Below, in pieces: positions 49,502 through 59,634 of a stretch of 64,000 nt of DNA (the first letter of the stretch is position 1; each line of letters opens with the position of its first letter). Both the position numbers and the translations under genes were made by a program. Source of the DNA: Salifodinibacter halophilus (GTDB lineage Bacteria; Pseudomonadota; Gammaproteobacteria; Nevskiales; Salinisphaeraceae); assembly GCA_012999515.1 (NCBI GenBank), contig JABEEB010000001.1:2046001-2110000 (forward strand), given 5' to 3'. Under the pieces are notes generated by a model that saw only the letters and a program-made list of their open reading frames with translations, did not search any database and was not told the DNA's origin.

Positions 49502-49999
49502 TCAGGAGCGGTGGTGGTCGTGGCCGTTTCGCAGGTTGCGGCGCGGTTGGTCCTTGCGGCGTTCGTATTCGCCCTCAATTACGCTGTCGTCGTCGTTGTC
49601 GGTATCGCTATCGCCGAACGGGCTTTGGCGACCGAACGGTGTCGAGACGATAATGCGTGAGACCAGATACCGTGCGATACGCTCACGCAGCCGCGGGATC
49701 AGTAGTGCGAAGCCGACGGCGTCGGTGATTAAACCGGGGGTGAGTAGCATGAACCCGGCCAGCAGCAGTGCAGCACCGTTCAACATCGGTAGGGCCGGCA
49801 TCTCGCCGCGCGCCTGCGTCTTGCGGATGCGCGCCAGGACGTCGATACCCTGTCGACGGGCGAGTTGACTGCCGACGATCGCGGTAATGACGACGATCAC
49901 GACAGTGGCCAGTGCGCCGATTTGGCGGCCGACTTCGATCAGCAGCCAGAGTTCGGCGATGGGAACGACGATGAATGCGATTAAGAGTCTAGCGGCCAT
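49502..49999 (-). CDS. fxsA: FxsA family membrane protein
   Basis: A 165-residue inner-membrane protein related to E. coli FxsA, whose excess relieves F exclusion of phage T7. Membrane segments: LLIAFIVVPIAELWLLIEVG, ALATVVIVVITAIVGSQLA and the hairpin around LLLAGFMLLTPGLITDAVGF, with the conserved P-G-x-I-T-D motif. The C-terminal 40 residues are charged and acidic/Arg-rich. It is the last gene of pepA-holC-valS-fxsA. Confidence 0.9.
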   Translation of the reverse strand: MAARLLIAFIVVPIAELWLLIEVGRQIGALATVVIVVITAIVGSQLARRQGIDVLARIRKTQARGEMPALPMLNGAALLLAGFMLLTPGLITDAVGFALLIPRLRERIARYLVSRIIVSTPFGRQSPFGDSDTDNDDDSVIEGEYERRKDQPRRNLRNGHDHHRS

Positions 50000-50011
50000 G
50001 GGATTGAAACG

Positions 50012-52951
50012 TTAGATTTCAGCAATGCGTTGGCGTTGTTCGGCCAACTCGTCTAGTTCAGTCTCTAGCGTACACTTTTGTTCCCGGTTTTTGTTGACAA
50101 CCGTTTCCGGTGCTTTGTTGACGAAGTCAGTGTTGGCAAGGCGCGCGGTGACGTTATCGAGCTCGCCGCGGCGCTTGGCGATCTGGCCGTCGAGACGCTC
50201 AAGTTCGACTTCCTTGTCGATCAAGCCCGCCAGCGGCACACGTAACTGAAGGTGGCCAACTTGCGCGCTAGCCGAGGCCGGTACGTCGGCGGCTTCAACG
50301 TACTCGACCGATGCGACGCCAGCTAGAAAGTCGATAGCCGCACGCGATTGGTCGATGCGCGCACGGTCGGTTGTGTCGGCGTTGACCACATAGACCGGGA
50401 TTGTGGACCGCGGCGCGAGGTCCATGCTGGCGCGGATTTGGCGCAGGCCAGTAATCACTGACTGTAGCCATGCCATGTCGGTTTCCGCGGTATGGTCCAC
50501 GCGGGTCTGATCCGATGTCGGGAAGGGTTGCTCGGAGATGGTTTCACCGTCGGCAGCGAGCGAGCGGCCGCGCGCGATGGGCGCGATGCGTTGCCAAATG
50601 TCTTCGGTGATAAACGGAATCAGAGGATGCGCCAGCCGCAGCAGGGTTTCGAGAACCCGAGCAAGCGTGGCTCGCGTGGCATCGGCTTGAGCCGAGTCTG
50701 TTGCGGCGAGACTGGGCTTGGCAAGTTCTAAGTACCAATCGCAGAAGTGGTGCCAGACAAATTCGTGGATTGCGGCGCTGGCCAGATCGAAACGGTAGGC
50801 GTCGAACTGGCGGCACACTTCGGCTTCGGTGGTTTGCAGCTGCGACACGATCCAACGCGCGGCTAGATCGGGGTCGGTTTGGGTGTGCGCGGTAGCGTCG
50901 AACTCGTCGCCGACTTGCAGTAGTACAAAACGCGCGGCGTTCCAGAGTTTGTTGCAGAAATTGCGGTAGCCGGCCACGCGGTCCAGATCGAAGCGGATAT
51001 CGCGTCCGGGCGAGGCCAGGGCGGCGAATGTGAAGCGAAGCGCGTCGCTGCCGTTGGCCGGGATGCCATCCGGATAAGCGGTTCGCGTTTGTTTCGCGAT
51101 GGCATCGGCTTTTTGCGGCTGCATCATGCCGGCGGTGCGTTTTTCGACGAGCGACGCCAGGTCGATGCCGTCGATCAGATCGATTGGATCGAGCACGTTG
51201 CCCTTGGATTTCGACATCTTATTGCCGTCGGAGTCGCGCACCAGGCCGTGGACATAGATCTCGCGAAACGGGACGTCGTCCATGAATTCCAGGCCCATCA
51301 TGATCATGCGGGCGACCCAGAAGAAGATGATGTCGAAACCGGTCACCAGCACGCTGGTTGGATAGAACTGGTTCAAAGCTTCGGTCTGTTCCGGCCATCC
51401 GAGTGTGGAAAATGGCCACAGCGCCGACGAGAACCAGGTATCCAGCACGTCGGTATCACGTTCCAGGTGGACGTCGTCGGTGAGGCCGTAATCGGCTCGA
51501 ACATTGGCTTCGGATCGGCCAACGTAGACATTGCCACTGTCGTCGTACCATGCCGGGATGCGGTGACCCCACCAGATCTGGCGCGAAATACACCAGTCCT
51601 GGATATTGTTCATCCACTCGAAATAGGTGCGCGCCCAGTTATCGGGTACAAAGTGAATGCGACCGTCTTCGACGGCGTCGATCGCCGGCTTAGCCAGCGT
51701 TTGAGCGTCAACAAACCATTGATTGGTCAGAAGGGGTTCGATGACCTCGTTCGAACGATCGCCGTAGGGCTGCATCATCGTGCTTTGTTCGGCCGCGATC
51801 ATCAGGCCTTCGGCGTCGATGGCCTCGACAATTCGGCGGCGGGCTTCGTAGCGGTCGAGGCCGCGATATTCGTCGGGTACGAGATTGATGGCGTCGACAG
51901 CGTCAGGATCCGGTGTTCCGGCTTGGTCACGGATGGCGCCGGCCGTGCGCGCGGCCGCGCTGTAAGGTTCGCCGTCGGTGCGCAGGCTGGCGTCGTCGGT
52001 CATCAGCCGGTACATCGGGATGGCGTTGCGGCTGGCGACCTCGTAGTCGTTGAAGTCGTGTGCGCCGGTGATCTTGACTGCGCCCGAGCCAAAATCGGGG
52101 TCCGGGTATTCATCGGTAATGATCGGAATCAGTCGGCGCTGAGATTCCGGGCCGACCGGGATCTCGCAATATTGGCCCACAATTGGCGCGTAGCGTGTGT
52201 CGTCGGGATGTACGGCGATCGCGCCGTCGCCGAGCATCGTCTCGGGCCGGGTCGTGGCGATCGAGATATAGTCGCGAGACTCGCGGAAGGTCTCGTTACC
52301 GTCATCATCAGTTTCGATGTAGTCGTAGGTCGCACCCGCCTCCAAGGGATACTTGAAGTGCCACATCGTGCCGTCGGTCTCGACGTTTTCGACCTCGAGA
52401 TCAGAGATGGCGGTTTTTAGGACCGGGTCCCAGTTGACGAGTCGCTGGCCGCGATAGATCAAGCCGCGTCGGTGCAGGTCGACGAAGACTTCGACCACGG
52501 CTTCGGACAGGCCGTTGTCCATGGTAAAGCGCTCGCGCGACCAATCGACCGAGGCGCCGAGCCGGCGCATCTGGCGTGTGATATGCCCGCCCGAGTTTTG
52601 TTTCCAATCCCAGATGCGGTTCACGAGCGCTTCGCGACCAAGTTCGGCGGGGGATTGGCCTTCGGCTTCGACCTGGCGTTCGACCAGCATCTGAGTGGCA
52701 ATACCGGCGTGATCGGTGCCCGGTTGCCAGAGCGTTGGTTGACCACACATACGGTGGTAGCGGGTCAGCGCGTCCATCAACGTATGTTGGAACGCGTGGC
52801 CCATATGCAGACTGCCGGTCACGTTCGGGGGCGGCAGCATGATCGAGTACGGTGCGCCGGTCGCACTCGTCGACGGCGAAAAGCGTCCATCGGCTTCCCA
52901 GCGCGGATACCAGCGCGCCTCGATGGTGTGCGGATCGAACGTTTTGGCCAT
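50012..52951 (-). CDS. valS: Valyl-tRNA synthetase
   Basis: It charges tRNA-Val. ATG 52951 follows an AGGA about 6 bases upstream and gives MAKTFDPHTIEARWYPRWE, so the TTG at 52999 is not needed. The 979-residue class Ia enzyme shows HMGH in PPPNVTGSLHMGHA, the CP1 editing domain (SIATTRPETMLGDGAIAVHP), KMSKS in GNKMSKSKGNVLDP, and a C-terminal coiled-coil arm (LERLDGQIAKRRGELDNVTA). Confidence 0.98.
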   Translation of the reverse strand: MAKTFDPHTIEARWYPRWEADGRFSPSTSATGAPYSIMLPPPNVTGSLHMGHAFQHTLMDALTRYHRMCGQPTLWQPGTDHAGIATQMLVERQVEAEGQSPAELGREALVNRIWDWKQNSGGHITRQMRRLGASVDWSRERFTMDNGLSEAVVEVFVDLHRRGLIYRGQRLVNWDPVLKTAISDLEVENVETDGTMWHFKYPLEAGATYDYIETDDDGNETFRESRDYISIATTRPETMLGDGAIAVHPDDTRYAPIVGQYCEIPVGPESQRRLIPIITDEYPDPDFGSGAVKITGAHDFNDYEVASRNAIPMYRLMTDDASLRTDGEPYSAAARTAGAIRDQAGTPDPDAVDAINLVPDEYRGLDRYEARRRIVEAIDAEGLMIAAEQSTMMQPYGDRSNEVIEPLLTNQWFVDAQTLAKPAIDAVEDGRIHFVPDNWARTYFEWMNNIQDWCISRQIWWGHRIPAWYDDSGNVYVGRSEANVRADYGLTDDVHLERDTDVLDTWFSSALWPFSTLGWPEQTEALNQFYPTSVLVTGFDIIFFWVARMIMMGLEFMDDVPFREIYVHGLVRDSDGNKMSKSKGNVLDPIDLIDGIDLASLVEKRTAGMMQPQKADAIAKQTRTAYPDGIPANGSDALRFTFAALASPGRDIRFDLDRVAGYRNFCNKLWNAARFVLLQVGDEFDATAHTQTDPDLAARWIVSQLQTTEAEVCRQFDAYRFDLASAAIHEFVWHHFCDWYLELAKPSLAATDSAQADATRATLARVLETLLRLAHPLIPFITEDIWQRIAPIARGRSLAADGETISEQPFPTSDQTRVDHTAETDMAWLQSVITGLRQIRASMDLAPRSTIPVYVVNADTTDRARIDQSRAAIDFLAGVASVEYVEAADVPASASAQVGHLQLRVPLAGLIDKEVELERLDGQIAKRRGELDNVTARLANTDFVNKAPETVVNKNREQKCTLETELDELAEQRQRIAEI

Positions 52952-53022
52952 CGAGTCCTGCCGGGTAGTGGCCGGGGAATCGGTCTGGGGGTCAGGCAAC
53001 GCTGTTCCTCGGAGTTTTCGCG

Positions 53023-53463
53023 TCAGCCGTTGTCGGCCGACACATGGTGGGTTTGCAGTTGGTAGCCGCGGTCGCGGTAGAAACGATACGCCGCGCGCGC
53101 TTCATTGCGGCGCTCATCGGCCACGATCTCGCTTTGAGAGGTAAAACGCGAGAAAAATGGCGACACATCACCGCCCAGGTTGATCAACACATCGTTGAAA
53201 TCGGTCGGTGGTTCTTCTGCGCCAATCAGGATTGGCGTGCGGCGATCGTCGCTAGCGCGGTTCGCGGCTGCGAGATGCGGCACGAAACTGTTCTGGCGGA
53301 ACGTCCACATCAGTTCGTCGAGACGCCGGGCTTGCGCGTCGTCGACCGCGTGCACGTAGACGTGTCGCCGACTGGCCCGGTTGTCCTCGGCCAGTCGGCA
53401 ACAGAATCGTTCAGCCGTCGTCGCGGCGCTTTCGGCGAGTATGTAGAACGATATCTCGGTCAC
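53023..53463 (-). CDS. holC: DNA polymerase III chi subunit
   Basis: A clamp-loader accessory subunit that binds SSB through its C-terminal tail. The 146-residue product begins GTG at 53463, overlapping the pepA stop (GTGA). Features are ISFYILAESAATTAERFCCRLAE-type N-terminus, VYVHAVDDAQARRLDELMW, FVPH and VLINLGGDVSPFFSRF. It lies between pepA and valS, as in E. coli. Confidence 0.93.
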   Translation of the reverse strand: MTEISFYILAESAATTAERFCCRLAEDNRASRRHVYVHAVDDAQARRLDELMWTFRQNSFVPHLAAANRASDDRRTPILIGAEEPPTDFNDVLINLGGDVSPFFSRFTSQSEIVADERRNEARAAYRFYRDRGYQLQTHHVSADNG

Positions 53464-54968
53464 GCGTCGTCGTGGGTGCGGTCGATGAGGTACTGGGTCA
53501 GCAGGCCGACCGGACGGCCCGTCGCGCCCTTCTCGCTACCCGATTTCCACGCCACACCGGCGATGTCCAGATGCGCCCAGCGCAACTTGCGTGCGAATCG
53601 GTTCAAAAAGCAAGCGGCTGTGACCGAGCCGGCGAGGTGGCCGCCAACGTTGGCCATATCGGCGAAGTTGGAATCCAACTGCTCCTGGTATTCATCCCAG
53701 ACCGGCATCGGCCAGGCGCGGTCGCCGACCGTGTCGCCGGCGTCACGCAGCGCGCGCCGCAGCGGGCTATTATTGCCGTAGAGCGCGGCTGCCTGCGAGC
53801 CGAGCGCGACCAAGGCGGCACCGGTAAGCGTGGCCATGTCGATGACCGCGTCCGGGTCGTAGTGGCGTTCGACATAGGTCAGCGCATCGGCCAACGCCAG
53901 CCGGCCTTCGGCGTCGGTGTTTAGGATTTCGATCGTCTGGCCCGACATGCTGGTCAGAATATCGCCGGGTCGATAAGCATCGCCATCGGGCAGATTTTCC
54001 ACCGCGGGCACGACGCCGACCACGTTCTGGGGCAGGTTCATTTCGGCCGCCGCTTCGACTGCACCGAACACGCTCGCAGCGCCGCCCATGTCGTATTTCA
54101 TCTCGTCCATGGCCGCACTGGGTTTGATGCTGATGCCACCGGAGTCGAACGTTACGCCTTTACCGACCAGTACGATCGGTTTGTCCTTTTTAGCACCGCC
54201 GTTGTACTCCATGACGATCAGGCGCGCCGGCTGGCGCGAGCCACGCGACACGCCGAGCAGGGCGCCCATGCCGAGCTCGGCCATTTCGTCTTCGCCCAAC
54301 ACGCTGGTTTTGAGCTTGTCGTGAGCGCCGGCTAGCTCCTTGGCATTGTCGGCCAGATAGCTCGGTGTGCAGATGTTGGCTGGCAGATTGCCCAGATCCT
54401 TGGCGCGTTTGAGGCCCGCGGCGGTGGCCCGACCTTCATTGACACCGCGCTCGGCGGCGCGCAGATCCGACCGGCGGGGTACCTGGAACACTAGCCGGGT
54501 CAATTTTTGACGCGGTGATTCGAATCCTTGGCCACGACAGGTGTCAAAGCGATACAGGTTCTCTTCGACGGTCAGCAGCGCACTTTTAACTTGCCATGCA
54601 AAATCATCGCGACCACGCACGTTCTGCTCGGTCAGGTAAAACGCCGCATCGACGCCACCCAGTGCGCTCAGTTGTTTGATTGCGGCGGCGCAGGCTTTTT
54701 CATAAGCACGGTCGTTGAATTCCCGCTCTTTGCCGCAGCCAACCAGTAGCACGCGATCGCACAGGAGTTCTTCGACGTTGTGGAGCACGGCGGTGTCGCC
54801 GAGCTTGCCGTCGAGGTCGCCACGGCGAAGGATCGAACTGAGGAGTCCATCGGCTGCGAAATCGAGTGCGCGAGCTTGTTGTGTGAGTTTGCGGCGATCG
54901 AATACACCGACGACGACGCAGCCCACGCGCTGTTTTTCCGGGCTGCCACTTTTGACCAGATATTCCAT
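53460..54968 (-). CDS. pepA: Leucyl aminopeptidase (M17, PepA)
   Basis: A two-metal cytosolic aminopeptidase; E. coli PepA also binds DNA in Xer recombination and carAB control. The 502-residue protein has the metal and catalytic residues in VGKGVTFDSGGISIKP, EMKYDMGGAASVFGA and NTDAEGRLALADALTY (the NTDAEGRL signature). It is divergent from lptFG, the conserved gammaproteobacterial arrangement. Confidence 0.97.
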   Translation of the reverse strand: MEYLVKSGSPEKQRVGCVVVGVFDRRKLTQQARALDFAADGLLSSILRRGDLDGKLGDTAVLHNVEELLCDRVLLVGCGKEREFNDRAYEKACAAAIKQLSALGGVDAAFYLTEQNVRGRDDFAWQVKSALLTVEENLYRFDTCRGQGFESPRQKLTRLVFQVPRRSDLRAAERGVNEGRATAAGLKRAKDLGNLPANICTPSYLADNAKELAGAHDKLKTSVLGEDEMAELGMGALLGVSRGSRQPARLIVMEYNGGAKKDKPIVLVGKGVTFDSGGISIKPSAAMDEMKYDMGGAASVFGAVEAAAEMNLPQNVVGVVPAVENLPDGDAYRPGDILTSMSGQTIEILNTDAEGRLALADALTYVERHYDPDAVIDMATLTGAALVALGSQAAALYGNNSPLRRALRDAGDTVGDRAWPMPVWDEYQEQLDSNFADMANVGGHLAGSVTAACFLNRFARKLRWAHLDIAGVAWKSGSEKGATGRPVGLLTQYLIDRTHDDA

Positions 54969-55155
54969 TTCGTCTCCGTTGCCAGTTCGTGCAAGACGTT
55001 CTAATTGACTGCTCCAGCGCGCGTACTGCAGATGCCCCTATGCGCGCTCGGTATGCAAAGCTATCGGACTTTGTTCACAATGCATCGGCATGCAGACTTG
55101 AGTGTGGTTGTTACGTCTGCGCGCCTAATTGTGGAAGTCAACATTATTTTACACC

Positions 55156-55233
55156 GATTTTTGAAAAAAATCATGCCAATAGCCGAACGAAGTAGAAGTT
55201 TTCGTTCAGTCGGTAGCTGAAAGTATTCGTTCA
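55156..55233. promoter_or_regulatory. Repeat-rich lptF upstream region
   Basis: GAACGAA (55185-55191) and TTCGTTC (55201-55207) form a perfect 7-bp inverted repeat with a 9-base centre. A third copy, TTCGTTCA (55226-55233), repeats 55201-55208 exactly and runs into the lptF ATG. Just upstream, GATTTTT-GAA-AAAAATC (55156-55172) is an AT-rich dyad. The 264-base gap between pepA and lptF carries both promoters. Confidence 0.45.
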
Positions 55234-56327
55234 TGACGACGATACTCTTTCGCTATTTACTAGCCGAGTTAACGCGCACATGGCTCGTTATCACCGGTGT
55301 GTTTTCGGTGCTGACGCTTGGGCTCGGTTTGTCTAAGTATGTTGCGCGTGCCGCGGCCGGACAAATCCCCGTGGATACCGTGTTTCGGTTGGCGCTCGAT
55401 ACGCTGATCAAGAACCTGGAGATCGTCCTGCCGGTCGCGATTTTCCTGGCAATACTGCTGGTACTCGGACGACTGTGTCGCGACAACGAAATGATGGCGC
55501 TTTTTGCCTGCCGCAGCGGTATCTGGCGGGTATATAAACCGATTCTTGCGTTTGCGGTCGCGGGGGCGATTCTGGCGGGCGGTATCAGTAATGTCGCTAA
55601 GCCGTATGCTGAGCGCTCGATGCACGCGCTGGAGCAGCAGAACGTTGTGTCCATGATCCAGTCGCTGTCACCCGGTCAGTTTCGCAGCTTTCGCAACGGC
55701 GATATGACGTTCTACGGGGGGCGGCGGACGCAAAGCGGCGGCCTCGCCGAAATCTTTATACAGTTAGATCAAACTCCGGAGAGCAATAAGTCTCGGCCGG
55801 TTGTGATCCATGCGAAACGTGCGACTCAGCGGACCAATTCGGAAACCGGGCGTGTGGTGTTCGTTTTGCACGATGGTTGGCGTTACGAGGGCGTGGCCGG
55901 CAAGGCCGATTTCCGCATCGTGCGCTTTGACGAATACGGTATTCAGGTTAAACCAGGGCAAGCGTCGCCGTCCGATAGTTTCAACACCAAATCTACGTTG
56001 TATCTGATGGCCAGCAATGACCCGGATGCCATTGCTGATTGGCAGATTCGGCTGTCTGTGCCGTTATCCATCATCATCCTCGCGTTGCTGGCGTTGCCGA
56101 TTGGGCAGGTGCCGCCTCGCGCCGGGCGCTATGGAAGGATCGTGCTTGGCATCGTGCTGTGCGTGTTTTATGTCAACGGCATCAACTTAGCGTCTACTGC
56201 GATCAAATCAGGTGCGGTTTCGGCATGGGTTGGTGTCTGGTGGGTGCATCTGATTGTGCTCGGCCTCGCGTGCGTACTCATGGCGCGTCAGCAGGGCTGG
56301 TTCTACTTATCGAGGCATGCGCGATGA
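55233..56327 (+). CDS. lptF: LPS export ABC transporter permease LptF
   Basis: One of two permeases of the LptB2FGC complex that extracts LPS from the inner membrane. The 364-residue protein has three N-terminal membrane segments (TWLVITGVFSVLTLGLGLSK, VLPVAIFLAILLVLGRLCRD, PILAFAVAGAILAGGISNVAKPYAE), a periplasmic jellyroll (~130-260) and three C-terminal segments. The coupling-helix region is LCRDNEMMALFACR. The start overlaps the last copy of the TTCGTTC repeat. Confidence 0.95.
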   Translation: MTTILFRYLLAELTRTWLVITGVFSVLTLGLGLSKYVARAAAGQIPVDTVFRLALDTLIKNLEIVLPVAIFLAILLVLGRLCRDNEMMALFACRSGIWRVYKPILAFAVAGAILAGGISNVAKPYAERSMHALEQQNVVSMIQSLSPGQFRSFRNGDMTFYGGRRTQSGGLAEIFIQLDQTPESNKSRPVVIHAKRATQRTNSETGRVVFVLHDGWRYEGVAGKADFRIVRFDEYGIQVKPGQASPSDSFNTKSTLYLMASNDPDAIADWQIRLSVPLSIIILALLALPIGQVPPRAGRYGRIVLGIVLCVFYVNGINLASTAIKSGAVSAWVGVWWVHLIVLGLACVLMARQQGWFYLSRHAR

Positions 56328-57391
56328 CGCTGATCGACCGCTACATCGCACGTACGATCTTCGCTGCGACTGCCGTCGTGGCGGTAGTCATCATTGCGTT
56401 GATGATGTTGATCGGCGTAATTAATCAACTCGACGAAATCGGCCAGGGCAACTACCACGTTATCGCGATGCTTGGTGTTGTCATGCTGCAATTACCCAGC
56501 CGTATTCTCTTGACGCTGCCGGCGATCGTGCTGCTTGGAGCGCTGGCAGGTCTGGGGTCGTTGGCAAGTCATTCGGAATTAATCGTGATCCGCGGTGCTG
56601 GGCTTTCGATGCGTCGACTCGCTGGTTCTGTCGCGATTATCGGCGCGATTCTGGCGGCTATTACGCTCGCAATCAGTACTTATATTGCGCCGCGTGCACA
56701 GACCGCTGCACTATCGGTTCAGCACACTGCGCTAAACGGTGGTGAGAATTCTGGCGCATTGGGCAGCGGGATTTGGTTACGTCAGAAAGACAAGGTTTTT
56801 AACTTCGGCCATGTGCTACCTGACGGGCGGCTGACCGGCATCCACGTTTATCAGTTCGATTCTGGCGGCGGCATTGGCAAAATCGTGGCGTCGGACAAGG
56901 GTCGGGTCAAAAAGAATCAGCTTGTTCTGGATAACCCACGGATCACGAAGCTGTCGACCCAGCGTGTGACCACCGAACATCCGGATCGGCGTGCCATGCC
57001 GGTGACGATCGATCAGCATATTCTCAAATTGGCCGTCACGGCGCCGTCACAATTGACTATCGTCGGGCTGCATCACTACATCCAATTTCTCGAGGCCAAC
57101 GACGTCGATGCGACGCGCTATCGGCTTGCTTTCTGGCAGCAGGTCGCGACGCCGATCACGGCCTTCGTGTTGGCGATTTTCGCGCTGCCATTCGCTTTTG
57201 GCGCCTTGCGTGACGCCGGTGCGGGCCAACGGCTGTTCATCGGCGGCTTGGGTGGGCTCGCTTTCGTGTTGCTACACCGTATTGTGGCGGCGATGGCGCC
57301 AGTTTATGGCGTGTGGCCGCCGTTGGCCGCACTGTTGCCGACGCTCGTGTTGGCGAGCGCGACCGCAATCTGGATTCGTCGGCTGGATTAG
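56324..57391 (+). CDS. lptG: LPS export ABC transporter permease LptG
   Basis: The partner permease of LptF. ATG 56324 overlaps the lptF stop (ATGA) and gives 355 residues starting TLIDRYIARTIFAATAVVAV; the frame to 56039 is inside lptF. Segments mirror LptF: LLTLPAIVLLGALAGLGSLA, coupling helix SELIVIRGAGLSMRRLAGSV, jellyroll ~130-260, and C-terminal FVLAIFALPFAFGALR and LPTLVLASATAIWIRRL. It is convergent with hisF, 16 bases away. Confidence 0.95.
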   Translation: MTLIDRYIARTIFAATAVVAVVIIALMMLIGVINQLDEIGQGNYHVIAMLGVVMLQLPSRILLTLPAIVLLGALAGLGSLASHSELIVIRGAGLSMRRLAGSVAIIGAILAAITLAISTYIAPRAQTAALSVQHTALNGGENSGALGSGIWLRQKDKVFNFGHVLPDGRLTGIHVYQFDSGGGIGKIVASDKGRVKKNQLVLDNPRITKLSTQRVTTEHPDRRAMPVTIDQHILKLAVTAPSQLTIVGLHHYIQFLEANDVDATRYRLAFWQQVATPITAFVLAIFALPFAFGALRDAGAGQRLFIGGLGGLAFVLLHRIVAAMAPVYGVWPPLAALLPTLVLASATAIWIRRLD

Positions 57392-57407
57392 GACCGGGAG
57401 CGGGGTG

Positions 57408-58193
57408 CTAGCTTATCGCGGTGTTACGCATCACAAGGCCACGCTCGCGCAGATAGGCCTTGGCCTGCTGGATGGTGTAGGTGCCAAAGTGAAAGATCGA
57501 CGCGGCCAGCACAGCGTCAGCATGGCCGGCTGCCAGGCCGTCGTAGAGGTCATCAAGTTCGCCCACACCGCCCGAAGCGATTACCGGGATGTCCACCGCA
57601 TCCGAGATGGCGCGCGTCAACGCGACGTCGAAACCGGATTTTGTGCCGTCTTTGTCCATGCTGGTGAGCAGGATTTCGCCGGCGCCGAGCGCGGTTAGCT
57701 TTTGTGCCCACTCGATGACTTCGATGCCTGTCGCACGCCGTCCGCCATGGGTGAATATCTCCCAGCGTGGGGCTTCGTCGTCGTGTGAAACCCGCTTGGC
57801 GTCGAGCGCTGAGACGATGCACTGCGAGCCGTAGCGTGCTGCCGCTTCGCCAATAAAATCGGCGTTGTCGATGGCCGCGGTATTGATCGAGACCTTGTCG
57901 GCGCCTGCTGACAAGAGGCGACGGACGTCGGCCAATGTGCGGACACCGCCGCCGACAGTGAGCGGGATGAACACTTCGCCCGCCACGCGTTCCACGACGT
58001 TCAATAGTGTGGCCCGTTCCTCGTGACTGGCGGTGATGTCCAGAAAGACCAGCTCATCGGCACCTTGACGATCATAGCGCCGCGCGACTTCGATGGGATT
58101 GCCGGCTTGTTTGATGTCGAGGAATTGAACGCCCTTGACGACTTGTCCCTGGTCTATATCCAGACAGGGGATGATGCGCCTGGCTAGGCTCAT
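57408..58193 (-). CDS. hisF: Imidazole glycerol phosphate synthase, cyclase subunit HisF
   Basis: It forms IGP and AICAR from PRFAR using ammonia from HisH. A 261-residue TIM barrel with [18 protein letters not shown] (catalytic Asp12), the second Asp in [33 protein letters not shown] and [12 protein letters not shown]. Its ATG overlaps the hisA stop by 4 bases. Confidence 0.97.
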   Translation of the reverse strand: MSLARRIIPCLDIDQGQVVKGVQFLDIKQAGNPIEVARRYDRQGADELVFLDITASHEERATLLNVVERVAGEVFIPLTVGGGVRTLADVRRLLSAGADKVSINTAAIDNADFIGEAAARYGSQCIVSALDAKRVSHDDEAPRWEIFTHGGRRATGIEVIEWAQKLTALGAGEILLTSMDKDGTKSGFDVALTRAISDAVDIPVIASGGVGELDDLYDGLAAGHADAVLAASIFHFGTYTIQQAKAYLRERGLVMRNTAIS

Positions 58194-58933
58194 GGTGTCG
58201 TGTGCGCTTTGTCGACCAGGGCGCGAGCTTCGCCGAAGTCGATGCCGCCTTCGTAGAGCGCGCGGCCGAGTATCACGCCACTGACACCTTCCTCCTCGGC
58301 ATCCAGCAGCGCGCGGATGTCGTCGAGATTGGTTGCCCCGCCGGAAGCAATGACGGGTATAGTCAGCTCGCTGGCGAGAGTTTGCGTGGCATCGGCGTTC
58401 AAGCCTTGCATCATGCCGTCGCGGGCGATATCGGTATGAATAATCGCAACGACCCCTTCGGCTTCGAAACGCGAGGCTAGTTCTCCGACTCGGTGGTTGG
58501 AGAGTTTCGACCAGCCATCGGTGGCGACCATGCCGTTTTCCGAGTCGAGTCCCACGATGATGTGGCCGGGGAATTCGACTGCCGCGTCAGCGACGAAATG
58601 GGGTCCAGACACGGCCCGAGTGCCTAGAATGACGTATTCGACGCCTTGTTCCAGATATGTGTCGATATCGGTTTCTTCGCGAATGCCGCCGCCGATTTGC
58701 ACCGGGACGTCACCAGCCGCAGCGACGATATTGCCGACGACTTTATTGTTGACGGGGCGACCGGCGCGGGCGCCGTCGAGGTCGACAACATGAAGCCGGT
58801 CGGCGCCTGTTGCCAACCAGTGCTCGGCGACGCGCACCGGGTCTTCGTCGAAGACCGTTGCGTCGTCCATCCGGCCCTGGCGCAGACGTACGCACTGGCC
58901 ATCCTTGATATCGATCGCGGGGATCAATTGCAC
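58190..58933 (-). CDS. hisA: ProFAR isomerase HisA
   Basis: It opens the ribose of ProFAR in histidine synthesis. A 247-residue TIM barrel with catalytic Asp8 in [14 protein letters not shown], the second Asp in [20 protein letters not shown] and [17 protein letters not shown]. The start is GTG preceded by a strong AAGGGAGG. Confidence 0.97.
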   Translation of the reverse strand: MQLIPAIDIKDGQCVRLRQGRMDDATVFDEDPVRVAEHWLATGADRLHVVDLDGARAGRPVNNKVVGNIVAAAGDVPVQIGGGIREETDIDTYLEQGVEYVILGTRAVSGPHFVADAAVEFPGHIIVGLDSENGMVATDGWSKLSNHRVGELASRFEAEGVVAIIHTDIARDGMMQGLNADATQTLASELTIPVIASGGATNLDDIRALLDAEEEGVSGVILGRALYEGGIDFGEARALVDKAHTTP

Positions 58934-58974
58934 GCCTTAACCTCCCTTGTGTCAGCGGCTTGTTGGATCGTTAG

Positions 58975-59622
58975 TCAGCCGGCCTGTCCGTTCCAGGCGA
59001 GAAAATTGGCCAGCAGTTGCAGGCCTGGTGACTGACTCTTTTCGGGGTGAAACTGTACGGCAAAGACATTAGGACGCAGTAGCACCGAAGCAAACTCCAG
59101 GCCGTAGGTTGTTGTACCGGCGATATCGTTCGCGTTGGTTGGCAGCGCGTAGTAGCTGTGGACGAAATAAAACCAACTGGCTGCGTCGATGTTTTGCCAG
59201 AGTTGATGATCGCGGGTCTGGCGGATCTGATTCCAACCCATGTGTGGAATTTTGCGCCGGCGACCATCCGGCTGTGCGTCGGGGGATGCAAACGCCACGG
59301 TATCGCCGTCAAAAGCGCCTAGACACGATACGCCGCCCGACTCCTCCGAGTGCGCCATCAACATCTCAATGCCGAGACAGATTCCCATCAACGGTCGTGT
59401 CTCGATAAAGCGCCGGACCATGTCGTCTAGGCCGAGTCGCGCCAGTTCGTTCATGCAATACCCGATCGCGCCGACGCCGGGCAGAATCAACCGGTCCTTG
59501 GTCGCCAGGTTCTTGGGGTCGGAACTGACTTCAATGGACTCGCCGGATGACACGTGGTCGAGTGCTTTTCCGATCGAGTGCAGATTGCCCATGCCGTAGT
59601 CGATAATGCCGACAGTCGCCAT
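58975..59622 (-). CDS. hisH: Imidazole glycerol phosphate synthase, glutaminase subunit HisH
   Basis: A class I glutaminase that feeds ammonia to HisF. The 215-residue product has IIDYGMGNLHSIGKAL, the nucleophile Cys in MGICLGIEMLMAHSEE, YYALP, and the His/Glu pair in AVQFHPEKSQSPGLQLL. It starts 12 bases after the hisB stop. Confidence 0.97.
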   Translation of the reverse strand: MATVGIIDYGMGNLHSIGKALDHVSSGESIEVSSDPKNLATKDRLILPGVGAIGYCMNELARLGLDDMVRRFIETRPLMGICLGIEMLMAHSEESGGVSCLGAFDGDTVAFASPDAQPDGRRRKIPHMGWNQIRQTRDHQLWQNIDAASWFYFVHSYYALPTNANDIAGTTTYGLEFASVLLRPNVFAVQFHPEKSQSPGLQLLANFLAWNGQAG

Positions 59623-59634
59623 TGCGTGGTCCGT

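Noticed and set aside
51089-52420. Open frame of 443 codons on the plus strand opposite valS
   Set aside because: It lies wholly antisense to valS, whose motifs are unmistakable. Long antisense frames are expected in GC-rich DNA and the translation has no recognisable domain.
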